Shown here piece by piece: positions 15,017-23,059 of a DNA stretch of 64,000 nucleotides. How positions within the stretch are numbered: position 1 is the first letter of the stretch; every line of letters starts with the position of its first letter. The translations under genes were made by a program, and so were the position numbers. Source of the DNA: Rhodococcus jostii RHA1 (lineage in GTDB: Bacteria > Actinomycetota > Actinomycetes > Mycobacteriales > Mycobacteriaceae). Below the pieces are notes generated by a model. It searched no databases and was not told where the DNA came from. It was given only the letters and a program-made list of their open reading frames with translations. The DNA lies in NCBI RefSeq assembly GCF_000014565.1, contig NC_008268.1, forward strand, positions 4,402,001 to 4,466,000. Direction: 5' to 3'.

Positions 15017-16318
15017 TTACTTCCACCACGGACGCAGCGGGACGTGCGCCTCGCCCTTGGGGCCGAGCTTGACGGCGAGGACCTGGTGCAGCTGAACGAC
15101 GTTGCGTTCGAAGCCCAGCCGCGACCCGGCCATGTAGAGGCCCCAGACGCGTGCGGTGCCTTCGCCGACTTCGGCGACGCAGGCGTCCCAGTTGTCGACG
15201 AGGTTCTGGCACCATCCGGCGAGGGTGAGTGCGTAGTGTTCGCGCAGGTTCTCCTCGTGCCGCACCTCGAGTCCGACGTTCTGGATCTCGGTGATGATGC
15301 GTCCGGAGCCGGTGAGTTCGCCGTCGGGGAAGACGTACCGGTCGATGAATCCGCCTGCGCGCGCCTGACTCTGGTTGTCGGGTCGGGTGATGCAGTGGTT
15401 CAGCAGCCGGCCGCCCTCGCGGAGTTTGCTCTGCAGCAGTCCGAAGTAGGCGGGGTAGTTGCCGACACCGATGTGCTCGGTCAGGCCGATCGAGGAGATG
15501 GCGTCGAATCCGGTCTCGGGGACGTCGCGGTAGTCGGAGAACCGGACCTCGGCGAGGTCGGACAGTCCTTCTTCGGCGATGGCCTTCTGCGCCCATTCGG
15601 CCTGTTCGCGGGACAGGGTGGCGCCGATCACCTTGACGCCGCGGCGGGCGGCGTACCGGACCATCGATCCCCAGCCGCAACCGATGTCGAGCAGTCGGTC
15701 GCCGGGCTGGAGACCGAGCTTCTCGAAGACGAGGCGGTACTTGTTCTCCTGTGCTTCTTCGAGGGTCTGCTCGGTGTTCTCATAGCACGCACACGTGTAG
15801 GTCATGGACGGGCCGAGGACGTACTCGTAGAAGGTGTTCGAGACGTCGTAGTGGTGGTGGATGACCTCGGCGTCGCGGGACTTGGAGTGCCGCAACCCTT
15901 CCGCGACTCGACGCCACCGCGGGAGATGCTCCTGCGGGGGAGGGGCGATGGGGCGCAGCAGATCCCAGCCGAGCGAGCGCGTGATCGCGGCGAGCGTGAG
16001 CGCGGACGGGCGACGGAAGTGCAGCTCGTCGCCCATGACACGGAGGATCTCGTAGGGGTCACCGGGGTGGACGCCACGGGCCTCGAGGTCGCCGGACACG
16101 TAGGCCCGGGCCATGCCGAGGTCGCCGGGGGCGGTCGCCAGGTAGGTGGTGCCCCGGGTCGTCTTGAGGTGGAGACCGTAGGGGGCGTCCTCCGGGCCGG
16201 CGGCGCTGCCGTCGTAGGCGGAGAACCGCAGGGGGAGCATACCGTCGGACAGAGTTTCGAGTATCTCTGCGATGGTCAGCTTGTGATCTTGGGAGCGTGA
16301 AGCTTTCAGAGTTGTCAT
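15017..16318 (-). CDS. Cyclopropane/10-methylene fatty-acid type SAM methyltransferase (TmsB/BfaB-like)
   Basis: A 433-residue class I SAM-dependent methyltransferase of the cyclopropane-fatty-acyl-phospholipid synthase family. The SAM site is LLDIGCGWGSMVRYAARRG, preceded by the family signature HHHYDVSNTFYEYVLGPSMT and followed by ISSIGLTEHIGVGNYPAYF. These enzymes methylate the double bond of membrane-lipid acyl chains. It overlaps the upstream FAD oxidoreductase gene by 4 bp, the arrangement of the tmsA/tmsB (bfaA/bfaB) pair that converts oleoyl chains to 10-methylene and then 10-methylstearoyl (tuberculostearic) chains. By position it matches M. tuberculosis Rv3720. A plain cyclopropane synthase remains possible. 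Confidence 0.85.
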   Translation of the reverse strand: MTTLKASRSQDHKLTIAEILETLSDGMLPLRFSAYDGSAAGPEDAPYGLHLKTTRGTTYLATAPGDLGMARAYVSGDLEARGVHPGDPYEILRVMGDELHFRRPSALTLAAITRSLGWDLLRPIAPPPQEHLPRWRRVAEGLRHSKSRDAEVIHHHYDVSNTFYEYVLGPSMTYTCACYENTEQTLEEAQENKYRLVFEKLGLQPGDRLLDIGCGWGSMVRYAARRGVKVIGATLSREQAEWAQKAIAEEGLSDLAEVRFSDYRDVPETGFDAISSIGLTEHIGVGNYPAYFGLLQSKLREGGRLLNHCITRPDNQSQARAGGFIDRYVFPDGELTGSGRIITEIQNVGLEVRHEENLREHYALTLAGWCQNLVDNWDACVAEVGEGTARVWGLYMAGSRLGFERNVVQLHQVLAVKLGPKGEAHVPLRPWWK

Positions 16319-17799
16319 CGACGTTGCACCGCCTTGGAGAAAAGGTCCAGTAATCGTGATTTCGGGTCGTAGCGTTTTTTCAGTTCCGTGTATCGATTGC
16401 CGCCGTAGTAGAGGCGTTCGAAGTCTTCCCGTGAATAGTACGAATCGGAGTAGAGGGACTTGTGTCCGTCGAAGTCGCTGACCTTGTCTTCGATCAGCCG
16501 ATTCGCCGCCCCCTCGGGTCGGCCCGGAACGATGGGCACCGACGACCAGAATCCGATGTTCACGTATGTGCGTTTCGGTTCGAGGGGGTACAGGGGCCAG
16601 GGGCGTTGCGAGGACGCGCCGGCGGGGGCGGGTTCCCGCAACCGCAACGGGCACAGCCACAGCGGTTCGATCGGGATCTCGTCGAGGAACCATCGGACGA
16701 AGTCCACGGTGCGGTCGATGGGCACTTCGACGTCCTGCACGACGCGTTCGCGCGGCGGGTTGCCCTTGCGCTTCTCGAGTCGGTCGCCGATGTCGTACTT
16801 GTGGTCGAGGGCGATGAGCTTCCAGTAGAAGCTGCTGCGGAGGAGGCTCTTCGGCCACAGCCGGCGGATGGTGGGGTTCTGGGCGCCGAAGGCGCGCGAG
16901 CACCAGAACCAGTCGGTGTCCCAGCGCCACAGGTAGTCTCGGATGGTGAGTTTGTCCGTTTTGGGGTGGTTCACGGAACTGTGCTGAATGGACCGGTAGA
17001 AGATGTTCTGCCCGGTGTAGTCGCTGACGGGGCCGCCCTCGTCGGTCTGATGGCCCAGCGTCAGGTAACTCTCGGATGCGGTGAACACGACGCCGTCCAG
17101 GTAGTCGACGGGGATGCCGTCGTGGATGCGCTCGGTGACGATGCGATCCATCGTCGACTGCAGTTCGTCCAGGGAATCGAAACGCAGATGCCGCAGTGCC
17201 ACATACCTTTTGACGGGCTCGAGTTGGATGCGCAGCCGTGTGGAGTAGCCGAGGGTTCCGTAGGAGTTGGGGAATCCCCAGAACAGGTCGGAGTTCTCGC
17301 CTTCCGGTGTCGCGGTGACGATGTCGCCGTTGCCGGTCAGGACGTCGATCTCGAGGACCGATTCGTGGGGGAGCCCGCTGCGGAACGACGTCGACTCGAT
17401 GCCGAGGCCGGTGACCGCGCCGCCGAGTGTGATGGTCTTGAGTTGTGGAACCACCAGCGGCGCCAGCCCGTACGGCAGGGTGGCGTCCACCAGGTCTTCG
17501 TATGTGCACATTCCGGCGACATCCGCGGTGCGGGCCTGCTCGTCCACCGAGATGACTCCGCCGAGACCGGAGACGTCGAGGCCGGGCGCGCTGGTCTGGG
17601 CCCGTGCCCGGAACAGGTTGGACGTCTTCTTCGCGAGTCGCACGGTGGCGTCCGTGGGAATCGCGCGGTAGGACGCGAGAAGCCGTTCGACGCCGGCGCG
17701 GTGAGCGTCGATCCCGGTGACGGGCAGAGTGCGATGCGCACGGAAGGGGCGTCCACCCTCCCGCATGCTTTTCAGTAGTTCAACCGAAGAGGCAGCCAC
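16315..17799 (-). CDS. FAD-linked oxidoreductase, partner of the lipid methyltransferase (TmsA/BfaA-like)
   Basis: A 494-residue protein with an N-terminal PCMH-type FAD-binding domain (LDVSGLGGVISVDEQARTAD, TLGGAVTGLGIESTSFRSGL) and a C-terminal FAD-oxidase domain (FDGHKSLYSDSYYSREDFER), as in the DWARF1/alditol oxidase group. Its 4-bp overlap with the methyltransferase suggests a two-step reaction in which this enzyme reduces the 10-methylene acyl intermediate to the 10-methyl product. GTG 17799 is used. Position corresponds to M. tuberculosis Rv3719. Family membership is clear; the reductase role is inferred from the tms/bfa precedent. Confidence 0.85.
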   Translation of the reverse strand: MAASSVELLKSMREGGRPFRAHRTLPVTGIDAHRAGVERLLASYRAIPTDATVRLAKKTSNLFRARAQTSAPGLDVSGLGGVISVDEQARTADVAGMCTYEDLVDATLPYGLAPLVVPQLKTITLGGAVTGLGIESTSFRSGLPHESVLEIDVLTGNGDIVTATPEGENSDLFWGFPNSYGTLGYSTRLRIQLEPVKRYVALRHLRFDSLDELQSTMDRIVTERIHDGIPVDYLDGVVFTASESYLTLGHQTDEGGPVSDYTGQNIFYRSIQHSSVNHPKTDKLTIRDYLWRWDTDWFWCSRAFGAQNPTIRRLWPKSLLRSSFYWKLIALDHKYDIGDRLEKRKGNPPRERVVQDVEVPIDRTVDFVRWFLDEIPIEPLWLCPLRLREPAPAGASSQRPWPLYPLEPKRTYVNIGFWSSVPIVPGRPEGAANRLIEDKVSDFDGHKSLYSDSYYSREDFERLYYGGNRYTELKKRYDPKSRLLDLFSKAVQRR

Positions 17800-18014
17800 A
17801 CCTTGACGCTATCCCTCTCCGCGGGTTCAGGCCACGCATATCGGCGCGGTCGAGCGAAGATTCACACAAATGTCTCATCAACGTGCGGGTCGTGACCACG
17901 TCGAAGTGAGCTACCTCACAATAGATTGCCACGTCATCGCCCGGACTCGCCGACGGAAGGCAGGATGAGAGGAGGAAGCAGTTTCGTACAAATCGTACAA
18001 GAGGAGTCAGAACA

Positions 18015-18449
18015 GTGGGCCAGGTCAGCGCGAGCAGTTCGATCACCGTCGCAGCCACACCGGAGAAGGCGCTCGCGGCTTTGACGGACTACGAGACGGT
18101 GCGTCCGCGCATCCTCTCGGAGCAGTACCTGGACTACCGCGTCCTCGAGGGTGGGCAGGGCGGCGGCACCGTCGCGCAGTGGACGTTGAAGGCCACCGAG
18201 AAGCGGTCCCGCGACATCAAGGCCACGGTCACCGTGGCGGGCAACACGATCACGGAGACGGACGCGAACTCGTCGCTCGTCACCACCTGGGTCGTCGCCC
18301 CGAGCGGCAGCGGTTCCACGGTCACCACGACCACCGAGTGGAAGGGCGCGGGCGGCATCGGGGGCTTCTTCGAGAAGACGTTCGCGCCGCTGGGTCTGAA
18401 GAAGATTCAGGGGCAGGTGCTGGCGAACCTCGAGCGCGAACTCGCCTGA
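18015..18449 (+). CDS. SRPBCC-fold protein (Rv3718c-like)
   Basis: A 144-residue START/SRPBCC domain protein of the polyketide cyclase/dehydrase type, a deep hydrophobic-pocket fold binding lipids or polyketides. It starts MGQVSASSSITVAATPEKAL and ends with the long C-terminal helix FAPLGLKKIQGQVLANLERE. GTG 18015 follows a GAGGAG site. It is divergent from the FAD oxidoreductase/methyltransferase operon, so a role in handling the same lipids is plausible but unproven. A direct repeat CGTACAAAT/CGTACAAG sits just before the ribosome site. Confidence 0.8.
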   Translation: MGQVSASSSITVAATPEKALAALTDYETVRPRILSEQYLDYRVLEGGQGGGTVAQWTLKATEKRSRDIKATVTVAGNTITETDANSSLVTTWVVAPSGSGSTVTTTTEWKGAGGIGGFFEKTFAPLGLKKIQGQVLANLERELA

Positions 18450-18566
18450 CGCGACGCCGGTTCGCTCCGGCGCCGTCGGCGTGAGTCCCACGACGGCGTC
18501 GGCGCCGGACCGCACTGACGGTCACGGTCTACTCTGGCAGGGGAAACAGCAGAAAGGACCACGTCA

Positions 18567-18908
18567 GTGCAACCAGGTGGACAACCCGACATGTCGGCGC
18601 TCCTCGCGCAGGCACAGCAGATGCAGCAGCAGCTGATGGCCGCCCAGCAGGAGATGGCCGAGGCCGAGGTCACCGGGCAGGCCGGTGGCGGACTCGTGAC
18701 CGCGACGGTCAAGGGGACAGGTGAAGTGGTCGGTCTGAAGATCGATCCGAAGGTCGTCGATCCCGACGACGTGGAAACTCTGCAGGACCTCGTGATCGGT
18801 GCGATCGAGGACGCGTCGAACAAGGCGCAGGAGATCGCGGCGCAGAAGCTCGGTCCGCTCGCGGGCGGATTCGGTGGGGGAGGCCTGCCCGGTCTCCCCG
18901 GTTTCTAG
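18567..18908 (+). CDS. YbaB/EbfC-family nucleoid-associated protein
   Basis: A 113-residue DNA-binding protein with the Gln-rich first helix ([20 protein letters not shown]), the beta segment [20 protein letters not shown], and the helix [20 protein letters not shown], ending in a Gly-rich [13 protein letters not shown] tail. It forms tweezer-like dimers on DNA. GTG 18567 follows AGAAAGGA. It lies 9 bp before recR, the near-universal ybaB-recR arrangement. Confidence 0.93.
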   Translation: MQPGGQPDMSALLAQAQQMQQQLMAAQQEMAEAEVTGQAGGGLVTATVKGTGEVVGLKIDPKVVDPDDVETLQDLVIGAIEDASNKAQEIAAQKLGPLAGGFGGGGLPGLPGF

Positions 18909-18917
18909 AGGCGCGGC

Positions 18918-19526
18918 GTGTACGAAGGTCCGGTTCAGGATCTGATCGACGAGCTCGGCAAGCTGCCCGGCGTCGGGCCGAAGAGCGCACAGCGCATCGC
19001 GTTCCACCTGCTCAGCGTCGAGCCGCCGGAGATCGACCGGCTCAAGAATGCGCTGCAGCGGGTGCGCGACGGCGTCCAGTTCTGCGTGGTGTGCGGCACG
19101 GTCTCCGACAAGGAGCACTGCCGCATCTGCGCCGACCCGCGCCGTGACCGCACGGTGATCTGTGTGGTCGAGGAGCCGAAGGACGTCCAGGCCGTCGAGC
19201 GCACCCGCGAGTTCAAGGGCCGCTATCACGTTCTGGGCGGTGCGCTGGATCCGCTGTCCGGGGTGGGCCCCGATCAGCTCCGTATCCGGGAGTTGCTCGC
19301 GCGCATCGGCAATCAGGAGGACGGCGTCGACGTCTCCGAGGTGATCATCGCGACCGACCCCAACACCGAGGGGGAGGCCACCGCGACGTATCTGGTGCGG
19401 ATGCTGCGGGACTTCCCCGGGCTGACGGTCAGCCGGCTCGCGTCGGGTCTGCCGATGGGCGGCGACCTCGAGTTCGCCGACGAGCTCACGCTGGGCAGGG
19501 CGTTGTCGGGGAGACGCACGCTGTGA
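18918..19526 (+). CDS. recR: Recombination mediator protein RecR
   Basis: A 202-residue protein of the RecFOR pathway that loads RecA on gapped DNA. The N-terminal HhH is [20 protein letters not shown], the C4 zinc finger is [16 protein letters not shown], and the Toprim domain holds [16 protein letters not shown] with the acidic [16 protein letters not shown]. The C-terminus carries the Walker-B-like [23 protein letters not shown] 18918 is the start. It overlaps the TetR gene by 4 bp (GTGA), so the regulator is probably on the same transcript. Confidence 0.96.
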   Translation: MYEGPVQDLIDELGKLPGVGPKSAQRIAFHLLSVEPPEIDRLKNALQRVRDGVQFCVVCGTVSDKEHCRICADPRRDRTVICVVEEPKDVQAVERTREFKGRYHVLGGALDPLSGVGPDQLRIRELLARIGNQEDGVDVSEVIIATDPNTEGEATATYLVRMLRDFPGLTVSRLASGLPMGGDLEFADELTLGRALSGRRTL

Positions 19527-20095
19527 CGTCGGATCCGGGCACTGCCGCGCCGGTGAAGCGGACGGCCGAGCAGTCGCGGTCGCTGATCGTCGACGCTGCG
19601 GGCCGGGCGTTCGCGACGCGTCCGTACCGGGAGATCACGCTCAAGGACATCGCCGAGGACGCCGGGGTCAGCGCGCCGCTGATCATCAAGTACTTCGGGT
19701 CGAAGGAGCAGCTGTTCGACGCGCTCGTCGATTTCCGTGCCGCCGCGGAGATCGTGTTCAGCGGTCCGCTGGACGGTCTCGGTGAGCGGATGGTGTCGAT
19801 GTTCGCGCGGCCACTCGAGCCGTATAAGCCGCTGTCGCTGAACATCCTGTTCATGAGCGGGCCGAGCGAGGAGAGCAGTCGCAAGCTTCGCGCCAACTAT
19901 TCGGCGCAGATGATCGACGCGCTGGCCGAACGACTGCCCGGGCGGGATGCCCGGTTGCGCGCCGAACTGGTGATGTCGATGCTGACGGGTCTCGCCGTCA
20001 TGCGTCGCAAGATGATGCAGGAGCACGCGACGGGCACCCCGGAAGAGGTGGTGGCGCACTACGCCCCGCTGGTGCAGGAGTTGCTCGACGGCTGA
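19523..20095 (+). CDS. TetR-family transcriptional regulator
   Basis: A 190-residue repressor. The N-terminal helix-turn-helix is [31 protein letters not shown] without the longer context; the C-terminal domain is an unassigned ligand-binding helical bundle of the tetracyclin repressor-like type. GTG 19523 overlaps recR. It lies upstream of the MFS pump on the same strand, and a perfect 16-bp inverted repeat between the two (20120-20157) is its likely operator. Confidence 0.88.
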   Translation: MTSDPGTAAPVKRTAEQSRSLIVDAAGRAFATRPYREITLKDIAEDAGVSAPLIIKYFGSKEQLFDALVDFRAAAEIVFSGPLDGLGERMVSMFARPLEPYKPLSLNILFMSGPSEESSRKLRANYSAQMIDALAERLPGRDARLRAELVMSMLTGLAVMRRKMMQEHATGTPEEVVAHYAPLVQELLDG

Positions 20096-20119
20096 GGGCG
20101 GATTGTCCGGCTTGCGGGG

Positions 20120-20157
20120 TAAATGGTTGTTCACCTAATGTGGTGAACAACCATTTA
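20120..20157. promoter_or_regulatory. Perfect 16-bp inverted repeat, likely TetR operator of the MFS gene
   Basis: TAAATGGTTGTTCACC (20120-20135) and its exact reverse complement (20142-20157) enclose TAATGT. The 38-bp palindrome ends 22 bp before the TTG start of the transporter and lies 24 bp after the TetR stop, the place for a repressor site controlling the pump. Confidence 0.8.
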
Positions 20158-20179
20158 CCAGCTGTGCAAGGGGTGACGC

Positions 20180-21637
20180 TTGACGATCTCGTTGCCGCGC
20201 CCACTGTCGGCGCTTGCGGATCAGCCGGTCGCACCGCCGGACTCTGCCGGCGGATCGCGTTACCTCTTCCCGATTCTCGCGTTCGCGGGCGTGTTCCAGG
20301 CCGTCTTGCAGACGGTCATGGTGCCCCTCCTGCCCAGCATGCCGACGTTCACCGGCGCGAGTCAGACGTCCGTGTCCTGGCTGATCACCACCACCCTCCT
20401 GGTCGGCGCGGTCGTCACCCCCATCTTCGGCAGGCTCGCCGACATGTTCGGCAAGAAGCGGATGCTTCTCGTCGCCTTCGTCTTCATGACGCTCGGAGCG
20501 TTGATCTGCGCCGTGACGTCCGACATCGCGTTCCTGATCTTCGCGCGGGGACTGCAGGGGGCAGGCGCCGCCGTCATCCCGGTCGGAATCTCGATCCTCC
20601 GCGACGAATTGCCGCGGGAGAAGGTCAACGGCGCCATCGCCATGATGAGCTCGACCCTCGGGATCGGCACCGCGCTCGGATTGCCGTTCGCGGCCTCCGT
20701 CGCCGAGTACTCCAACTGGCACGTCCTCTTCTGGGTCATCGCAGGAATCGGACTCGCCGTCACCACGGCCGCGGTGCTGTTCATCCGCGAGTCCGAGGTG
20801 CGGTCGGGTGGGCGGTTCGACGGCGTCGGCGCCGTCGGTCTCACCGCGGCCCTCGTCTGCCTGCTCGTCCCGATCACCCAAGGCAGCTCGTGGGGCTGGG
20901 GCAGTCCCGCGGTGCTGGGCATGTTCGCGTCCGCGGTGTTCCTGTTCGCGCTGTGGGGGCATCAGCAGCTGCGCAACCGGAACCCGCTCGTGGACCTGCG
21001 GGTGTCGGCGCGACGGTCGGTGCTGCTGCCGCATGTCACGGCGCTGCTCGTCGGGTTCGCGTTCTACGGAAACGCCCTCATCACCACCCAGCTGCTTCAG
21101 GCGCCCCGCGGGGACTCCGGCTACGGCCTGACGATTCTCCAGGCCGCAGTGTGTCAGCTGCCGACGAGTCTGTCGATGATCGTCTTCGCGCAGGTCGGGG
21201 CCCGGGTGTCCGAACGCTACGGGTCGAAGGTGACGATCCTGTCGGGCGCGATCTGTCTCGTCCTCGGCTACGCGCTGCACACGGTGCCGCACAAGGAGTT
21301 GTGGATGGTGATCGCCGCGCTCGGGGTCGCGGCCGTCGGCACCGCGCTGGTGTACAGCACGCTGCCGATGCTGATCGTGCGGGCCGTGCCGTCCACGCAG
21401 ATGGCCGCGGCCAACGGCGTCAACGTGCTGCTGCGGACGACGGGGACCACCATGTGCAGCGCGGTGGTGGCGACGGTCCTGGCGGCGAGCATGGTGGGCG
21501 GTGTCGCCTCGGCCGCCGGATTCTCGATCGCCTACGGGGTATGCGCGGTGCTGGCGGTGCTGGTGTTTGCAGTTTCCCTGGCCCTGCCGGGGCACGATCG
21601 GATGAAGAAAAGTCCGATCGAGCCTCTTGTGACGTAG
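20180..21637 (+). CDS. Major facilitator superfamily drug-efflux type transporter
   Basis: A 485-residue polytopic membrane protein, length and pattern fitting the 14-helix DHA2 (EmrB/QacA) group. Motif A appears as GRLADMFGKKRMLL between helices 2 and 3, and the motif-C-like stretch is MMSSTLGIGTALGLPFAAS. It probably expels a toxic or endogenous compound by proton antiport. TTG 20180 is used because AAGGGGTGA at 20168-20176 is a good ribosome site and all upstream codons fall in the operator. A TetR gene precedes it. Substrate unknown. Confidence 0.87.
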   Translation: MTISLPRPLSALADQPVAPPDSAGGSRYLFPILAFAGVFQAVLQTVMVPLLPSMPTFTGASQTSVSWLITTTLLVGAVVTPIFGRLADMFGKKRMLLVAFVFMTLGALICAVTSDIAFLIFARGLQGAGAAVIPVGISILRDELPREKVNGAIAMMSSTLGIGTALGLPFAASVAEYSNWHVLFWVIAGIGLAVTTAAVLFIRESEVRSGGRFDGVGAVGLTAALVCLLVPITQGSSWGWGSPAVLGMFASAVFLFALWGHQQLRNRNPLVDLRVSARRSVLLPHVTALLVGFAFYGNALITTQLLQAPRGDSGYGLTILQAAVCQLPTSLSMIVFAQVGARVSERYGSKVTILSGAICLVLGYALHTVPHKELWMVIAALGVAAVGTALVYSTLPMLIVRAVPSTQMAAANGVNVLLRTTGTTMCSAVVATVLAASMVGGVASAAGFSIAYGVCAVLAVLVFAVSLALPGHDRMKKSPIEPLVT

Positions 21638-21713
21638 ATCACTCGCGTGTATCGTCAGTGATGCGGATCGAGGAAATGTACCTGTGAGCAGAGAAAACTC
21701 GAGAAGCAGAGAT

Positions 21714-21745
21714 CCGGCCGAGAATGCAGAAGCATTCCCGGCCGA
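21714..21745. terminator. Bidirectional hairpin between MFS and ArsR genes
   Basis: CGGCCGAGAATGC (21715-21727) pairs with GCATTCCCGGCCG (21732-21744) with one mismatch around loop AGAA. A second smaller hairpin, ACCCC/GGGGT, follows at 21746-21760 and is trailed by CTTTA. The location between convergent genes suits termination on both strands. Confidence 0.7.
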
Positions 21746-21762
21746 ACCCCTGTCTGGGGTCT

Positions 21763-22095
21763 TTACTCCTCCATCGATTCCGCGATCTGCTTGATGGCGG
21801 CTAGTCGGCGGTCCCACTCGGCGCCGATCCGTTCCAGCGTCCGCGCCGTCTTGTTGAGTTCCGCGCCCAGCGCGCGGTAGCGGATCTCGCGGCCCACCTT
21901 CACCGACTCCACCAGTCCGCAGGCCTGCAGCGCATTCAGATGCTTCGCGATGGCCTGCCGCGACACCGGAAGCCGGGTGGCGAGCGACGACGCCGACTGG
22001 TCGGCCCGCCCGAGTTCGGTGAGGATCTCCCAGCGGGTCTCGTCGGACAGCGCCGCGAACACCGAGGCCAGTTCGGCGTACGTGCCCACTGTCAT
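21763..22095 (-). CDS. ArsR-family winged-helix repressor
   Basis: A 110-residue regulator with the ArsR fold: FAALSDETRWEILTELGRAD, recognition region LATRLPVSRQAIAKHLNALQ, and the wing GLVESVKVGREIRYRALGAE. It has no metal-binding Cys cluster, so it is a non-metal member. It overlaps the AHSA1/SRPBCC gene by 4 bp and is the second gene of that operon. Such ArsR-AHSA1 pairs are common and self-regulated; two operator-like palindromes lie upstream of the operon. Confidence 0.9.
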   Translation of the reverse strand: MTVGTYAELASVFAALSDETRWEILTELGRADQSASSLATRLPVSRQAIAKHLNALQACGLVESVKVGREIRYRALGAELNKTARTLERIGAEWDRRLAAIKQIAESMEE

Positions 22096-22538
22096 GCCTT
22101 CACGCCGTGCAGGTACGCGACCAGTTCGTCGAGTTCGGCGTGCCAGCCCTGGACGTTGCCCTCGCGGGCCCGCTTCTGGTCGGCCACGTCACGGTCGAGG
22201 GTGTCGAATCCGGTCTCGACGACGGTCAGTTCGGTGCCGGACGCGTGCTCGGACAGCGTGAACCGCACCAGGGTGGAGTTGCCGATCACCGGGTCGGCGT
22301 CCATGTCGGCGGCCCAGCGGAAGCCGAAGGTGTTCGGTTCGTCGACCTCCGTGACGACGGCGCGGGCGGTGCCGTGCTCGTCCCAGGTGAAGGCGGCCTT
22401 GCCGCCCACGCTGAGGTCGAGCGACGTGCGCTGCCCGAACCACTGGCTGATCTTGTCGGGATCCGTGATCGCCGCCCACACCGCCGATCTCGGGGCGTTC
22501 ACGACGACGGTCCGGGTGATGCTGCTCGATGCGTCCAT
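22092..22538 (-). CDS. SRPBCC-domain protein, AHSA1 (CalC/YndB) type
   Basis: A 148-residue START-fold protein beginning MDASSSITRTVVVNAPRSAV, with WAAITDPDKISQWFG, VGGKAAFTWDEHGTARAVV and a C-terminal helix LDRDVADQKRAREGNVQGWH. This AHSA1 branch binds hydrophobic ligands. An AGGTGA site precedes ATG 22538. It is first in an operon with the ArsR repressor. Ligand unknown. Confidence 0.87.
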   Translation of the reverse strand: MDASSSITRTVVVNAPRSAVWAAITDPDKISQWFGQRTSLDLSVGGKAAFTWDEHGTARAVVTEVDEPNTFGFRWAADMDADPVIGNSTLVRFTLSEHASGTELTVVETGFDTLDRDVADQKRAREGNVQGWHAELDELVAYLHGVKA

Positions 22539-22568
22539 GGTGGTTCACCTTTTCGACGACGGTTGATG

Positions 22569-22619
22569 TGCAACTCCATGGTTGCACTCTTTTCGTCTTT
22601 CTGCAACCCTCTGGTTGCG
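22569..22619. promoter_or_regulatory. Two tandem TGCAAC-N6-GTTGCR palindromes, likely ArsR operators
   Basis: Site 1 (22569-22586) is TGCAACTCCATGGTTGCA; site 2 (22602-22619) is TGCAACCCTCTGGTTGCG. Both have 6-N6-6 geometry, as ArsR-family operators do, and start points 33 bp apart (about three helical turns). They begin 31 bp upstream of the AHSA1 start. Confidence 0.7.
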
Positions 22620-22627
22620 CTCGGCGC

Positions 22628-22667
22628 GTGAGTGCCGATGTGTACCCGGATGCGCATCTGCACTCAC
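22628..22667. repeat. Palindromic repeat B1 (left of the broken AbiEi/DUF559 locus)
   Basis: Outer arms GTGAGTG (22628-22634) and CACTCAC (22661-22667), with imperfect inner arms CCGATGTG and GCGCATCTG around ACCCGGAT. It is the most degenerate of the B copies. It is followed 5 bp later by a perfect TTATCCACA at 22673-22681. Confidence 0.65.
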
Positions 22668-22744
22668 AGGGGTTATCCACAGGCTGTGGAAAAAATGGTG
22701 GGAAGGGGCGGTTCCTGTCGGGGCGGGCCGACACCGTTCCGGGC

Positions 22745-23037
22745 ATGGAACACGACTCATGGCAGGCCCTTCTCGACGCCCAGGACGGCGTCGTCACCAC
22801 GGCACAGCTCCGGGCGCACGGCGTCAGTGCGGGCTGCCGGGCGGGAAACGTCAGATGCCGCACGTCGTGGACGGCCCGATTCTGCACGGGGACGTCGATT
22901 ACAGCCCCACGGGTGTGCCGCTGATCGTCCGGCTCGACGGGCAGCAGTATCACAGCGCGCAACAGTCCCGCTTCCGTGACCGTCGGCGCGACAACGCGGC
23001 GGAGCTGGCCGACCGTCCACGGCTGGTCTACGGGTGA
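22745..23037 (+). pseudogene. Internally deleted AbiEi/DUF559 gene remnant
   Basis: The first 35 codons from ATG 22745 (MEHDSWQALLDAQDGVVTTA) match the start of the AbiEi-type domain in the intact gene at 13923. At about 22850 the sequence jumps and changes frame to GPILHGDVDYSPTGVPLIVR, FRDRRRDNAAELADRPRLVY and a stop at 23035. This is the end of the DUF559 domain, nearly identical to PLIVRLDG and FRDRRRDNAAEL of the intact copy. Roughly 230 codons are missing. The VRLDG form (Arg where Glu is usual) is shared, so this substitution predates the duplication. Confidence 0.75.
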
Positions 23038-23045
23038 CGACGCTG

Positions 23046-23058
23046 TGCCACTCACGTG
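23046..23058. repeat. Half copy of the B palindrome arm
   Basis: TGCCACTCACGTG equals the right arm of repeat B3 (38804-38816). It lies 8 bp after the stop of the AbiEi/DUF559 remnant and abuts the gatD stop, consistent with a truncated right border of that locus. Confidence 0.55.
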
Positions 23059-23059
23059 C

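Noticed and set aside
21661..21687. Eight-codon frame ATG 21661 (MRIEEMYL) as a leader peptide
   Set aside because: No ribosome site and nothing downstream on that strand to regulate.
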